DNA of 64,000 nt from Oceanospirillaceae bacterium ASP10-02a (GCA_905182035.1 CAJIZL010000001.1:80964-144963), one strand, 5' to 3'. Counted from the first letter of the stretch, positions 48,421 through 58,743 are shown. Notes: generated by a model not told the origin, from the sequence alone. Made by a program: numbers and translations.

Positions 48421-48521
48421 GCCTAGCTTCACTCCAGACTAATAATCGCTAAGGACGCAAAATATAAACCACAATTTGTCATTGCGTAATCAAACATTAA
48501 TAATACCCATGATGAAATATA

Positions 48522-48540
48522 CTAATAGGGGCGCTATTAG
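48522..48540. promoter_or_regulatory. CTAATAG inverted repeat between the PMH-like and phosphatase genes
   Basis: CTAATAG (48522-48528) and CTATTAG (48534-48540) form a perfect 7-bp dyad with a five-base spacer in the 268-base divergent region. Another CTATTAG lies at 48644-48650, near the phosphatase start. It looks like an operator with an extra half-site. Confidence 0.4.
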
Positions 48541-48688
48541 GACGTTAAAACCACCCTCTAGGAGGCCTGTTCACCACATATTACCTATTCTAATTTGAAT
48601 CATAAGATATTTACGTTTGACCCTTCAAGAAAAAAAATAGACCCTATTAGAAATTTAATAATGATGCCCAATCAATTGACTAGCTATA

Positions 48689-49459
48689 ATGATAAACCTT
48701 TTCTTGACCACTATTGAAGACGCTCTGCACCAATCTAGAGCAACCATTAAACGCTATTATCGTCAGCGCATTATAGTTGAGTCTAAAGCTGACGCCAGCC
48801 CAGTTACCGAAGCAGACCGCACAGTAGAAAGCCAGATTCGCCAAATCATAAGCCAACGTCACCCCGAGCACGGAATTATAGGTGAAGAACATGGTTCTAA
48901 CCAAAGCTTAGCCGATTACAAGTGGGTCATTGATCCCATTGATGGTACTAAAAGCTTCATCTCGGGCATGCCAACCTTCGGCACTTTAATAGCTCTCACA
49001 TACCATGAGAGGCCTAAGCTGGGGGTGATTGACATGCCTATTCTTGATGAACGTTGGATTGGCACTATAGGAGAAAAAACCACTCTCAATGGAGAGACCT
49101 GTAGCGTGTCAACCGTCACACAGTTGGCACAAGCCACTCTCTATTGTACTGAGCCTGACATGTTTAATGCAGCCCAGTTGGATAAGTTTGAAAAATTGAG
49201 CCGTTTGGTTTACCTACGTCGTTTTGGCGGTGACTGTTACTGCTATGGTTTGCTAGCTTCTGGACAAATCGATTTGGTAGTGGAGGGTTCCCTACACTAC
49301 TACGACATCATGGCGCTAATACCTGTGGTAGAGGGCGCTGGAGGCATTATTACCGATTGGGAAGGCAAGGAGTTGGCAGATGGCTGGGGTGGCCTAGTTG
49401 TGGCTGCAGCGACGCCTGAACTACATCAAGCTGCCCTAGATCTGCTTAATTCTTATTAA
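48689..49459 (+). CDS. Inositol-monophosphatase-family phosphatase (HisN-like)
   Basis: A Mg-dependent phosphatase of 256 residues with all metal ligands: Glu66/Glu67 (IIGEEHG), Asp82 and Asp85 (VIDPIDGTKSFISG) and the C-terminal Asp in HYYDIMALIP. DPIDGTKSF with GMPTFGTLIAL is most like HisN-type histidinol-phosphate phosphatases, but no his genes are nearby. Its position between the PMH-like enzyme and the importer suggests it removes a phosphate group from an imported organophosphorus compound; this is inference. Confidence 0.8.
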   Translation: MINLFLTTIEDALHQSRATIKRYYRQRIIVESKADASPVTEADRTVESQIRQIISQRHPEHGIIGEEHGSNQSLADYKWVIDPIDGTKSFISGMPTFGTLIALTYHERPKLGVIDMPILDERWIGTIGEKTTLNGETCSVSTVTQLAQATLYCTEPDMFNAAQLDKFEKLSRLVYLRRFGGDCYCYGLLASGQIDLVVEGSLHYYDIMALIPVVEGAGGIITDWEGKELADGWGGLVVAAATPELHQAALDLLNSY

Positions 49460-49467
49460 TTGTCACC

Positions 49468-49487
49468 GCAGGCCCCTTTAAGCCTGC
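49468..49487. terminator. Hairpin between converging phosphatase and oppF-like genes
   Basis: GCAGGC (49468-49473) pairs with GCCTGC (49482-49487) in the 38-base gap between two convergent genes. It lacks a T tract, so termination is only possible. Confidence 0.35.
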
Positions 49488-49497
49488 ATATGATTCG

Positions 49498-50493
49498 CTA
49501 CATCAATTCTTGCCAGCGATGGCATGCCACATCATGTTCCTCACCTATTTTTTCTAGTTGAGGCTCATCGCGCCGGCAAATATCAATGGCGTGGGGGCAA
49601 CGTGTTTGAAATTTACATCCCGGTGGTGGATTAGTAGGTGATGGGATTTCACCTTCTAATTTTTGTGCCAAGTTCTTTGCATCAGGATCAAGGGAAGGAA
49701 TTGCAGACAGCAAAGCCTTGGTATAAGGATGAGAAGGATTGTTGAACAATTCACGAGTGGGTGCTGTTTCTACTAACCGGCCAAAATACATCACTGCAAC
49801 GTGATCACAAATATGTGCAACAACACTTAGGTCATGGCTAATGAATAAAAATGTCAGTCCCATCTCTTGCTGAATTTCTTTCAACAAATTGAGTACATCC
49901 GCTTGGATGGAAACATCAAGTGCTGCAACACTTTCATCAGCGACTACAAATTTAGGCTCAGACACCAACGCACGTGCGATGGAGATACGTTGTCGTTGAC
50001 CACCCGAAAAGGCATGGGGAAAGCGGCGCAAGTGTTCAAGATTCAAGCGACATTTAGTGGCAATTTCTCGAACTCTTCTGTCTGTTTCTTCTCTTGATGA
50101 AGTAAGCTTCATAATCTCAAGAGGCTCAGCAATAATATCCCTGACAGTCATACGTGGGCTCAAAGCTGCATAGGGGTCTTGAAAAATTAATTGTGATCTA
50201 GCCCGGTAATCCTTAAGCTCTTTCGCGTCCATATTAGACAGGCTATAGTTAACCTCACCATCATTAAAATTAACAATGCCGCTGGTGATGGGTGCGGCCT
50301 TTAGCATGGCCCTACCTAAGGTTGTTTTACCTGAACCTGATTCGCCAACCAAACCAAAAAAACTTCCCTTCGTGATATTTAGTGTGACGTTCTCAACCGC
50401 CCGCACAACTGGCTTAGGGCCAAATAGCTTACCTCCGTTAATAGGGTAGTGAACAGACACATCGGTAGCAGAAATTAACGTATCTCGCTTCAT
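49498..50493 (-). CDS. Opp/Dpp-type ABC transporter ATP-binding protein (OppF/DppF-like)
   Basis: A 331-residue ATPase with Walker A GESGSGKTT (about 50-58), signature FSGGQRQRISIARAL and a C-terminal oligopeptide-transporter domain with Cys residues (CKFQTRCPHAIDIC). ATG 50493 has AAGGA eight bases upstream and is two bases after the stop of the partner ATPase. Last gene of the five-gene importer operon. Peptide-type importers carry two different ATPases, as found here. Confidence 0.9.
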   Translation of the reverse strand: MKRDTLISATDVSVHYPINGGKLFGPKPVVRAVENVTLNITKGSFFGLVGESGSGKTTLGRAMLKAAPITSGIVNFNDGEVNYSLSNMDAKELKDYRARSQLIFQDPYAALSPRMTVRDIIAEPLEIMKLTSSREETDRRVREIATKCRLNLEHLRRFPHAFSGGQRQRISIARALVSEPKFVVADESVAALDVSIQADVLNLLKEIQQEMGLTFLFISHDLSVVAHICDHVAVMYFGRLVETAPTRELFNNPSHPYTKALLSAIPSLDPDAKNLAQKLEGEIPSPTNPPPGCKFQTRCPHAIDICRRDEPQLEKIGEEHDVACHRWQELM

Positions 50494-50495
50494 TT

Positions 50496-51497
50496 TCAAG
50501 TTCCTTTCTGGTCTTGCTGATAGATGTGACAAGCCACCATATGGTCATGGGAGATGGGAGTAAACTCTGGAATAGTGACACTGCACTGGGGACCCAAAAA
50601 ACGACTACAGCGAGTATTAAAAACACAGCCATTTGGACGTTCCAAAGGCGATGGTATATCCCCTGGAATAGGTGTTAATGGAGAATCTAAATCATCTAAC
50701 CTAGGCAAGGCCTGGATTAAGCCCTGAGTATATGGGTGGGATGGATTACCAATAACCTGACGAACGGGGCCTTTTTCGACCACTCGGCCAAGGTACATGA
50801 CCGCAACCGTATCCGCAGTTTGGGCAATGACACCCAAGTCGTGGGTAATAAACACAATACCCATACCAAAATCTTTCACTAGATCCTTCATTAAATCTAT
50901 AACTTGCGCTTGAATGGTTACATCCAAGGCCGTTGTCGGTTCGTCCGCAATGAGTAACTTAGGATTTGTAGATAGCGCCATCGCAATCATTGCCCTTTGA
51001 CGCATACCGCCAGACAGTTCGAACGCATATTGCTTAAATCGGGTGCTGGCATCCGAAATACCAACTCTATTGAGCATTTCTATAGAGACTTCTTGAGCCT
51101 TAATGGCACTCATGCTGGTGTGGATCAATAGCTGTTCCACCATTTGAGCACCGATAGTAATAGCTGGCGCAAAACTGGCCATGGGCTCTTGAAAAATCAT
51201 GGAGATAGCTCCACCGCGCACAACTTGCAACTCTTTGGCTGTCCTCAAAGACATTATATCCACCGGCCCATCAGCCAGATTTAAGGTAATTTTAGTGTTT
51301 TGCCCATATATTGCATTACTCGCATTGAGCTTCATCAAGGCCTTAGCAGTCACTGATTTTCCAGAACCACTTTCACCCACCAAACCCATGATCTCACCAG
51401 CTTCTAGGCTAAATGACACATCATCAACAGCAGTTATACGGCCTTCATCAGTATCGAAATCAAGGGTCAGGTTTTCTACATCAAGTAAACGGCTCAT
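50496..51497 (-). CDS. Opp/Dpp-type ABC transporter ATP-binding protein (OppD/DppD-like)
   Basis: A 333-residue ATPase with Walker A GESGSGKSV (about 41-49), signature LSGGMRQRAMIAMAL, Walker B LLIADEPTTALDV, and the C-terminal CVFNTRCSRF peptide-transporter domain. It overlaps the permease gene upstream by four bases and forms a heterodimer with the second ATPase. Confidence 0.9.
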   Translation of the reverse strand: MSRLLDVENLTLDFDTDEGRITAVDDVSFSLEAGEIMGLVGESGSGKSVTAKALMKLNASNAIYGQNTKITLNLADGPVDIMSLRTAKELQVVRGGAISMIFQEPMASFAPAITIGAQMVEQLLIHTSMSAIKAQEVSIEMLNRVGISDASTRFKQYAFELSGGMRQRAMIAMALSTNPKLLIADEPTTALDVTIQAQVIDLMKDLVKDFGMGIVFITHDLGVIAQTADTVAVMYLGRVVEKGPVRQVIGNPSHPYTQGLIQALPRLDDLDSPLTPIPGDIPSPLERPNGCVFNTRCSRFLGPQCSVTIPEFTPISHDHMVACHIYQQDQKGT

Positions 51498-52648
51498 TTG
51501 TTAGTATCCGCATAAGGATCGGCAGCATCACGTAAACCATCACCTACGAAAACGAACGCTAGCACCAAAACAATAAAAAATATGACTGGGATAAAATACC
51601 ACTGATAGTTTAATAAAACATCAGCACTGGTCACGTTTTGCAACATGACTCCTAACGAGTTCACAGGGTCTTTCAGACCCAGACCAATGAAACTAAGTGC
51701 TGTTTCAGACAAAATCATGTAGGGAAAGGAAATCACTAAATCGACGATAATATAGCTAGTGAAGCTGGGCAACAGATGTCGCCGGATTACATGACTTGGG
51801 GAGGCTCCACACAGCTGTGCTGCCAAAACGTATTCTTGGTTTCGTTCACTTAACAGGTGCGTGCGGATGCGTCGTGCCAATGTCGTCCAACCAATCAGCC
51901 CAAGCACAAGCGAGATAAAGAAAAATCTTTCCTCTGAACTCCATGTGTCAGGGATAAATGCGGCCAATGCCATAAACAAGGGAATATTGGGGATAGTCCT
52001 TACTGTATCCGTTATCATTTGCAGAACGGAATCTATTTTTCCTCCGTAATACCCAGAAACTCCACCAATAACTAAAGCCAAGAAGAATGCAATAAAAACA
52101 CCAATCGTGCCCACCGCCATCGAGGTGTTAACCGCCGTTAGAGTCCGAGAGAAAATATCCTTGCCTGTCGAGTCGGTGCCAAAGATATGGATCTGCCCCT
52201 TATCAACACCATACAGGTGTCGGTCAAAGTTGATCCCAAGGAACTTATACTCCATACCCTTACTGAAGAAGGTCACATAGCGACGGTCCTCTAGTCCAGT
52301 TTTCTCTTCACTTACCCAGCGGAAGTTGGTTTTGAAGGAGCGAGTTCGCTCGTAGGTATAAACAAACGGCCGGATAGAGCAGCCATTATCATCACAAAAA
52401 GAGGGCACTTGGGGTGCGCCGTTTAGGTAATCCTTATCACGTCCTGCAATAGTGGCGTCATAAGGCGTCAAAAAAGGTGAAAATATACCAGAAAGTATCA
52501 GGATGATGAGCACCCATCCACCCGCCAAAGCAGATTTATTACGTTTAAATCTTTGCCAGATCAGCTGCCCTTGAGATGCGGTGAAATAGGCTTCTTTGAG
52601 CTTTTGATTTGTGGACGGGGCTGTATTTGTAATATCGGTCATGTCCAT
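51494..52648 (-). CDS. Opp/Dpp-type ABC transporter permease (OppC/DppC-like)
   Basis: A 384-residue permease with one helix near residue 45, a long periplasmic insertion (about 70-150) and a C-terminal five-helix permease domain containing the EAA-type loop (LAAQLCGASPSHVIRRHLLP). The insertion is longer than in E. coli OppC, as in the larger peptide-transporter subtypes of this family. TAATG joins it to the preceding gene with one shared base. Confidence 0.88.
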   Translation of the reverse strand: MDMTDITNTAPSTNQKLKEAYFTASQGQLIWQRFKRNKSALAGGWVLIILILSGIFSPFLTPYDATIAGRDKDYLNGAPQVPSFCDDNGCSIRPFVYTYERTRSFKTNFRWVSEEKTGLEDRRYVTFFSKGMEYKFLGINFDRHLYGVDKGQIHIFGTDSTGKDIFSRTLTAVNTSMAVGTIGVFIAFFLALVIGGVSGYYGGKIDSVLQMITDTVRTIPNIPLFMALAAFIPDTWSSEERFFFISLVLGLIGWTTLARRIRTHLLSERNQEYVLAAQLCGASPSHVIRRHLLPSFTSYIIVDLVISFPYMILSETALSFIGLGLKDPVNSLGVMLQNVTSADVLLNYQWYFIPVIFFIVLVLAFVFVGDGLRDAADPYADTNK

Positions 52649-53652
52649 TATCCTACAATACTGCGGCGAATACGCGGATCAGTCAGCGCAAGAATGATGT
52701 CGGTCACAAAGTTGAGCGCCACAATACTGGCCGTCAGCATAAAAATGATAGCCCCAGCAAGTTGTTGGTCGTTTGAGCGAGCCAACGCCTCAATCAGCAG
52801 AGAACCAGCCTCAGTCAGGGTTAGAATGAGGGCAACAATGGGCAGCTCGTTAAATATGCGGTTAAGATCAAATCCTACCGAGTTGATAATAGGACTAAGC
52901 GCATGTCGCGCTGGATAGCGCATTAATAATCGGCTACCAGAGACGCCTCGTGCTGCTGCTGCAGTCACATAAAGCTTACCAATTTCGTCTGACATTAATG
53001 CCCGCACGGTTTGAATTGCAAATGCCGTTGCCGACCAGCCAAGGATAAAGATGGGAAGCCAGGCATGGCCTAAAAAGTCCATCACACGATCCGTAGACCA
53101 GGCCGCATCACGGTATTCCTTCGAAAATAGCCCCGTCAAACTGTCACCAAAGTAAACAGTAGAAAACAACATAATCATCAAGGCCAACAAAAAGTTAGGC
53201 AATGCCAAACCCAAGTAGCTAACCAGGCGTAAAGAGTTATTCAAAACCGCATTTTTAGACGTTGCGGCAATGATACCGACAGGAATCGCAATGATGTAAG
53301 CAAGCAGGAGAGCAGATAAGCAAAGGCCAAGACTCAGCCAAAATTTTTGCCCCAAAAGTTGTGCGATATCGACGCGGAGGATGCAGCTGTTACCGTATTC
53401 GCCTTGAAAGGCATTGATAATCCATGAGCCCCAGCGTTGAACATAGGGTTGATCTAGGCCTAAGCGGACACGCTCTATCTGGATGTCTTCCGGTGTAATC
53501 ACGGATCCTTGAGAGTTCTTAAATGCCACATACCGTTCGGCACAATCGCCTGGAACAAGTTCCATCAGAGTGAATACTATAAATGACACCATCACTAAGG
53601 TGAGGATCGCTAGCATAGCTCTGATGGCGAAAAATTTGGAGAATTGCAACAT
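52648..53652 (-). CDS. Opp/Dpp-type ABC transporter permease (OppB/DppB-like)
   Basis: A 334-residue permease with six helices; the EAA-type loop (TAAAARGVSGSRLLMRYPAR) couples it to an ATPase, and the LGLDQPYVQRWGSWI segment follows helix 1 as in the family. It forms the membrane channel with the OppC-like subunit. It is 107 bases downstream of the binding-protein gene, with a strong hairpin in between. Confidence 0.88.
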   Translation of the reverse strand: MLQFSKFFAIRAMLAILTLVMVSFIVFTLMELVPGDCAERYVAFKNSQGSVITPEDIQIERVRLGLDQPYVQRWGSWIINAFQGEYGNSCILRVDIAQLLGQKFWLSLGLCLSALLLAYIIAIPVGIIAATSKNAVLNNSLRLVSYLGLALPNFLLALMIMLFSTVYFGDSLTGLFSKEYRDAAWSTDRVMDFLGHAWLPIFILGWSATAFAIQTVRALMSDEIGKLYVTAAAARGVSGSRLLMRYPARHALSPIINSVGFDLNRIFNELPIVALILTLTEAGSLLIEALARSNDQQLAGAIIFMLTASIVALNFVTDIILALTDPRIRRSIVG

Positions 53653-53709
53653 GTTGGATTGTATCCCCGGAGAATTCGTTCGAGCTTTTTTAGCTCGTTT
53701 ATAAATAAG

Positions 53710-53735
53710 CCGCGGGCAGTCGAGGCTGCCCGCGG
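53710..53735 (-). promoter_or_regulatory. Strong GC-rich hairpin between binding-protein and permease genes
   Basis: CCGCGGGCAG (53710-53719) and CTGCCCGCGG (53726-53735) make a perfect 10-bp stem with a six-base loop, 25 bases after the binding-protein stop. On the minus strand it is followed by a T/A-rich stretch rather than a T run. Such hairpins in importer operons stabilise the upstream mRNA and partly terminate transcription, so the binding protein is made in excess over the permeases. Confidence 0.65.
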
Positions 53736-53759
53736 GGGTGTTATTTCAGAGTAACCGGG

Positions 53760-55808
53760 CTACTCGTCTAACCACCACTGTGTCGCACGGTACGGATAGG
53801 TCCGGTAGTACGCATAGGACTGAGTTTTAAAATCAGCAAAGTTCTTCAGCTTGTTGCTGTGATAGATTGGTGCAACTGCTTTCACAGTACCAATGAACAG
53901 CAGGTTATCAACAACCGTATCAACCAGAGCTTCACCAATTTTATTAGACTCGTCAGAGCCAGCAATTGCAGACTGGAAGGCATCAATACCCGCCATTGAG
54001 TCATAGACCCACTGAGGTGGTTTCACACCTGAAGCACCATCTGTATCAACATACTGTCCCCACAACATGCCTGATGTGTGGTTAAAGTAGTTATCGAACG
54101 GTGGCTGGAATAGCTCCGAAATACCGAGGATAACAGCAAGTGGCTGACCCTTTGCGTAATAGGTAACATCAAGGCTGTTCGAAGACGCAGCAGAACGATA
54201 CTCATCCGTTGTCACTTCTTTAACCGTGTTGTTGATACCCACATCACGCCAGTTTTGACCCGCAACCTCAACCAGCTTGAGAGATCCACCCTGCGTAGCA
54301 ATTTGCATATTCAGCACTAGCGTATCACCGTTTGGCAATTCACGCATTCCGTCACCGTCTACGTCAACCATACCAATTTCATCCAGCAGGGCATTAGCCA
54401 TATCCGGATCGAACTGTGCGTATGATTGCTCAGTTTCTGCACTTATGAAACTAGGTGAAGGCGCGAATGCAGTATACTGCTGAGGAGCACCAAGACCGAA
54501 GTAAACCACTTCATTGATCTCTGCACGGTTCATTGCAACTGACATCGCCTGACGGAAACGTATATCACCAAACACTTTACGTTTTTCCATATCTTCCGAC
54601 GTCACATTGAACGAGAAGGTACTCATGGCAATCTCAGGTCTTAGGTCAACTGTGAAATTACCTTTTTCCTGATTTTCAAGAAGCAGCGGCGCATAATCTA
54701 GGTTCAATGACTGAGCCTTATAGTCAACTTCGGAGTTGACTAGCTTCAGAAGACGAACTTCGCGCTCACCCACAAACAACTCGTCCTGCTCGTTGATGTA
54801 AGGCAACTGATTGCCTGCAGTATCAACTTGGAAGAAGTAAGGGTTGGCAACTAAGTGACGTCCTTCCGTGTTTTCCCGGGTGATAATATGGCTTTCCAGA
54901 GTCGGAACTGTATCCGCAGGCAGACCAGCAACTAGATCAGGGTGGGCCAACATTGGTGTCGGAGTATCCATCCAATCAGAGTTACCATAGTAACCTTTGA
55001 TTGCAGCATAGCCGTTTTCAAAGCCGTAGGACTGCGCAAGCGCATCCGCACCAGAATTTATGTCCGGATGGAACTGACCAAGGAAATGCTTAGGCTGGAA
55101 GCCCTGCGCATAGTGGTTGGCGAAATGTGATAGTAGACCCGGTTTTGGGCTTGGAAGGTTGAACTGAATTGTTGTCGGGTTAACCACGACAAGATCCATA
55201 ACTTCACCACCAACAAGAACGTAATCCTTTGGTTTTTCACGAACGTTACTGTCCGTAGCGATGTTGTCATACCAGAACTTCACATCTTCGGCAGTGAACG
55301 GTGCGCCGTCAGACCACTTATGACCATCGCGCAAGAAGAACGTCAACTGTGTGAAATCGTTGTTCCATTCCCAACCTTTGGCAATCATCGGAACGATGGT
55401 TGTCAAATCGTCAGAATACCGCACGAGGTTGACGTGACGGGTTGACATAAAGTCAGATGTGCCTGATTCTGTCGCGTTCGACAGCGCATCTAGCGTTCCA
55501 CCGTATGAACCGATGGAATCGTAAGGAGCTACTACCAATGGCTCTGAAGGTAAGCGCTGAGATAGTGAAGGTAATGATTTATTACCCCTAATACGGGCAT
55601 TGAGTGCAGCTGCTTGAGGGTTGCCGTTAAAGGACATGGTACAGCTGCCGATGGACTCAAATTCAGCTAATTCATATTGCTGTGGAAAAGCACCTTGGCC
55701 AACACCCATGGGGTCAGCTACTGTGACAGGCGGACAACTGGCCGCAGTTGCAGCACCACTCACTACTAAAGCGAGCAAGGTAGCTGCGGGATAAATGAAA
55801 GTCTTCAT
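53760..55808 (-). CDS. Periplasmic substrate-binding protein, family 5 (large Opp-type)
   Basis: A 682-residue extracellular solute-binding protein. Residues 1-23 form a Sec signal peptide (MKTFIYPAATLLALVVSGAA region). The mature chain contains SIGSYGGTLDAL and the family-5 core (GAPFTAEDVKFWYDNI; DIRFRQAMSVAMNRAEI). It is about 140 residues longer than OppA/DppA, like the large subgroup that binds peptides or conjugated opine-type ligands. ATG 55808 is preferred to an in-frame codon at 55904 because of the signal peptide and AGAGGA upstream. Ligand unknown; context suggests an aminophosphonate conjugate. Confidence 0.87.
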   Translation of the reverse strand: MKTFIYPAATLLALVVSGAATAASCPPVTVADPMGVGQGAFPQQYELAEFESIGSCTMSFNGNPQAAALNARIRGNKSLPSLSQRLPSEPLVVAPYDSIGSYGGTLDALSNATESGTSDFMSTRHVNLVRYSDDLTTIVPMIAKGWEWNNDFTQLTFFLRDGHKWSDGAPFTAEDVKFWYDNIATDSNVREKPKDYVLVGGEVMDLVVVNPTTIQFNLPSPKPGLLSHFANHYAQGFQPKHFLGQFHPDINSGADALAQSYGFENGYAAIKGYYGNSDWMDTPTPMLAHPDLVAGLPADTVPTLESHIITRENTEGRHLVANPYFFQVDTAGNQLPYINEQDELFVGEREVRLLKLVNSEVDYKAQSLNLDYAPLLLENQEKGNFTVDLRPEIAMSTFSFNVTSEDMEKRKVFGDIRFRQAMSVAMNRAEINEVVYFGLGAPQQYTAFAPSPSFISAETEQSYAQFDPDMANALLDEIGMVDVDGDGMRELPNGDTLVLNMQIATQGGSLKLVEVAGQNWRDVGINNTVKEVTTDEYRSAASSNSLDVTYYAKGQPLAVILGISELFQPPFDNYFNHTSGMLWGQYVDTDGASGVKPPQWVYDSMAGIDAFQSAIAGSDESNKIGEALVDTVVDNLLFIGTVKAVAPIYHSNKLKNFADFKTQSYAYYRTYPYRATQWWLDE

Positions 55809-56123
55809 GGTTATTCCTCTACTGTTATTTTTATAAAAGCATTGAACCAAGTTAGGTTCGGCATTAATAGGCCCAGATGCGCCAAAATCATTGTGCCAGA
55901 ACAATATGACAGCAATATGTCAAAGTAGCAATGAGGGATTGTTAACAATCTATCAAAGTAGCAATACTGTTAATATAGTGCTGACATGCCTGCTTACTTG
56001 ATACCTTTTAAGCGCAACCTGCGCCTCTGGTAAGGTCGCCAGTAATCTTTCGTACAGCCCATAACTTAATTGAACGAATACAAAACTGCAATTGGAAATT
56101 AATAATATCAGTCATTAATTAAA
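55809..56123 (-). promoter_or_regulatory. Operator-rich region before the importer operon
   Basis: This 315-base gap carries no gene. It holds two exact 13-base direct repeats TCAAAGTAGCAAT at 55920-55932 and 55953-55965, spaced 33 bases apart (about three helical turns), flanking a perfect palindrome GATTGTTAACAATC at 55937-55950. Next to the first repeat is TGACA-N6-TGTCA at 55907-55922. The symmetry points to co-operative binding of a regulator upstream of the binding-protein gene. The regulator is not identifiable from sequence. Confidence 0.55.
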
Positions 56124-57248
56124 CTAATCATCATTCCAATACATCGAGGTTTCAACTGCCTCGATAAATCTATCTATGTCACTGGGCCATACATCCCCTA
56201 TGGTACCAATGCGAAAACAGTCCGCTTGTGACACCTTGCCTGGGTAAATTACAAAGCCCTTCCCCTTTAGCACTTCATAGAAAGTATTAAAGTTATAGTT
56301 AGGGTGTTGAGGATTATGAAAGGAGGTAATGATAGATGATTGTAGTTGGGCATCCAGCAAAGGTTCAAAGCCCAAGCGCTGCATACCGTCCACTAGAGTG
56401 CGTTGGTTTTCGCCATAGCGCTGCTGCCTGGCCACTACACCCCCTTCTCCATCGAGTTCCTTTAGGGCTTCGGCAAAGGCACGCACGACATGGGTAGGTG
56501 ACGTGAAGCGCCACTTGCCCAAATTATCTTCCATGCACCGCCATTGGTCATATAAATCAAGGCTAACAGAACGTGACAGACCTGCTATGGAATTCATGCT
56601 TGAATGTTTAGCCAGGATAAAACCAAAACCAGGCACACCCTGAATACACTTGTTAGCGCTACTTATCAAAAAATCAATATGTAACTCTGCCATGTCAATG
56701 ACCATACCGCCAAAGCTACTCATAGCATCAACAATGTAAACTTTATCATATTCCTGAGCAATTTCTCCAATGGCTTTAAGCGGATTAAGCATGCCCGTTG
56801 TGGTTTCACAGTGCACCATAGCAACATGAGTAATTTGTGCATCTTCCTGCAGCACCTTAGCCAACGCTTGTGGATCAACGGCGGCCAACTCTCCACTATC
56901 AATGACTAATGTACTAATGCCCAGCTTATTGGCAATTTGAGCGATTCTACGGCCGTATTCACCATTGACCAGAACCACTAATTTTCCACTCGCCGGTATC
57001 ACTGAGCCAATCGTAGCTTCCACACTAAAGGTACCACTGCCCTGCATTAGGGTTGCAGTATAACCGGGCTGATCCGTGGCAAGATTGACCAACTGGTTAC
57101 GTATTTGCTGAACTATTTGATTGTAATCTTTGTCCCAAGTGCACCAATCCCGCAACATTTGTTGCTTTACCCTGTGGGTAGTAGAAAGTGGACCCGGGGT
57201 TAACAACAAATATGGGTTTTCGATCTTATTGAGGTCTGCAACCTGCAT
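56124..57248 (-). CDS. phnW: 2-aminoethylphosphonate-pyruvate transaminase
   Basis: PhnW transfers the amino group of 2-aminoethylphosphonate to pyruvate, giving phosphonoacetaldehyde and alanine. The 374-residue class V aminotransferase starts with the family [11 protein letters not shown] motif, and has Asp174 ([11 protein letters not shown]) and the PLP-binding Lys200 ([10 protein letters not shown]). The length matches the family. Last of phnA-phnY-phnW on the minus strand, 43 bases after phnY. Confidence 0.93.
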   Translation of the reverse strand: MQVADLNKIENPYLLLTPGPLSTTHRVKQQMLRDWCTWDKDYNQIVQQIRNQLVNLATDQPGYTATLMQGSGTFSVEATIGSVIPASGKLVVLVNGEYGRRIAQIANKLGISTLVIDSGELAAVDPQALAKVLQEDAQITHVAMVHCETTTGMLNPLKAIGEIAQEYDKVYIVDAMSSFGGMVIDMAELHIDFLISSANKCIQGVPGFGFILAKHSSMNSIAGLSRSVSLDLYDQWRCMEDNLGKWRFTSPTHVVRAFAEALKELDGEGGVVARQQRYGENQRTLVDGMQRLGFEPLLDAQLQSSIITSFHNPQHPNYNFNTFYEVLKGKGFVIYPGKVSQADCFRIGTIGDVWPSDIDRFIEAVETSMYWNDD

Positions 57249-57291
57249 AAATATACTCCCAACTAGGCCCTTTAATGACCTAGGACTTTGA

Positions 57292-58743
57292 TCACCAAGG
57301 CAACGAATAGGTTTTCAGGTTGGTGTAGCTCTTCATAGCTTCAATTACACCTTCTTTGTAGCCCATACCCGAATCTTTAATACCACCAAAAGGTGACATT
57401 TCTATCCGATAGCCCGGCACCTCCCAAATATTCACAGTACCTGTATCAAGCTCTTCGATAAAGCGTTGAATGTAGTCCCAACGATTGGTACAGACGCCAT
57501 CTGATAGGCCAAACGCCGTTGAATTGGCCACGGCAATGGCCTCATCAATGTCTTTAACTCGAATCACAGGTATGGGTGGCCCAAAGGTTTCTTCTTGCAC
57601 TAACTCACAGGTGTAGGGCACATTATCCAACACCGTAGGCGAGTAAAGAGCGCCTTGCCGGTCATTGCCATAAAGCAAATCTGCACCTTGGTCTATGGCA
57701 TCAAGAACTCTTTTTTGAAACAACTTAGCCGAGTCTTCACTAATAACTGTGCCCAAGTCTGTATCCGGATCCATGGGGTCACCGTATTTAATTTTGCGGG
57801 CTTTTTGTACCAATAATGACACAAATTCATCAGCTACTGAGTCAATGCAAATGATACGTTTAACTGCGGTGCAGCGCTGGCCTGAGTTTTTAGTCGCTCC
57901 AGCTACGGCAAGTTCTGCAGCTTTATCCAAGTCTGCGTCCTCCATAACAATCAAGGGCGAATTACCACCTAATTCAAGCACATGTCGCTTATATCCTGCA
58001 GTTCGTGCGATGTATTTACCCACAGGCACACCACCCGTAAACGTAATCAGCTCTATGTGTTGGTTGGTGATCATTTCGTCACCAATGTCTTCTGGCAAAC
58101 CAGTGACCATAGATAACATTTCCACAGGCAGACCAGCTTCATAGAGAATATCAGCCAATAACAATGGCGTTAAAGGGGTAAGTTCCGTCGGTTTACAAAC
58201 CACACAATTATTGGTTGCAATAGCTGGCGCAATCTTATGAGCCACCATATTGAGTGGATGATTAAATGGTGTAATTGCAGAAATTACCCTCAAAGGCTGA
58301 CGTAACGTGAATATTTTTCGTTGTTTACCATGGGGAGTCAGATCACATGAAAAGACTTGGCTGTCGTCCTGAATACACATCTGCCCGGCGAGCATAAACA
58401 CATCATAAGCCCGCCCTACTTCATACAAAGAGTCCTTTTTACAAAGCCCAGTTTCAAGTGTAATGAGGTCAGAAATTTCGTCTTTTCTGGCATCAAGTGC
58501 CACAGCAGTACGAAATAATATTTGTTGCCGTTCATAGCGTGTCAATTCAGACTTGTAGGCTGCACCTATAGCAAACGCTTCAGCCACCTGGGCTCTACTG
58601 GCCCTAGGGACCGTTCCAATAACCTGATTTGTGTATGGGTAATGCACATCTAACGTTTTACCCGTATCACCAGGCACTTTACGACCTGCAATCCGCATGA
58701 GTTCTTGACGCACTTCTGGTAAGGCTCGGTTAATCATATTCAT
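57292..58743 (-). CDS. phnY: Phosphonoacetaldehyde dehydrogenase
   Basis: PhnY oxidises phosphonoacetaldehyde to phosphonoacetate with NAD+. This 483-residue aldehyde dehydrogenase has Asn161 ([10 protein letters not shown]), Lys184 (CKPTE), Glu257 (LELGGN) and nucleophile Cys291 ([12 protein letters not shown]). The assignment rests on position between phnA and phnW and on its similarity to the PhnY branch. It starts 12 bases after phnA. Confidence 0.9.
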   Translation of the reverse strand: MNMINRALPEVRQELMRIAGRKVPGDTGKTLDVHYPYTNQVIGTVPRASRAQVAEAFAIGAAYKSELTRYERQQILFRTAVALDARKDEISDLITLETGLCKKDSLYEVGRAYDVFMLAGQMCIQDDSQVFSCDLTPHGKQRKIFTLRQPLRVISAITPFNHPLNMVAHKIAPAIATNNCVVCKPTELTPLTPLLLADILYEAGLPVEMLSMVTGLPEDIGDEMITNQHIELITFTGGVPVGKYIARTAGYKRHVLELGGNSPLIVMEDADLDKAAELAVAGATKNSGQRCTAVKRIICIDSVADEFVSLLVQKARKIKYGDPMDPDTDLGTVISEDSAKLFQKRVLDAIDQGADLLYGNDRQGALYSPTVLDNVPYTCELVQEETFGPPIPVIRVKDIDEAIAVANSTAFGLSDGVCTNRWDYIQRFIEELDTGTVNIWEVPGYRIEMSPFGGIKDSGMGYKEGVIEAMKSYTNLKTYSLPW

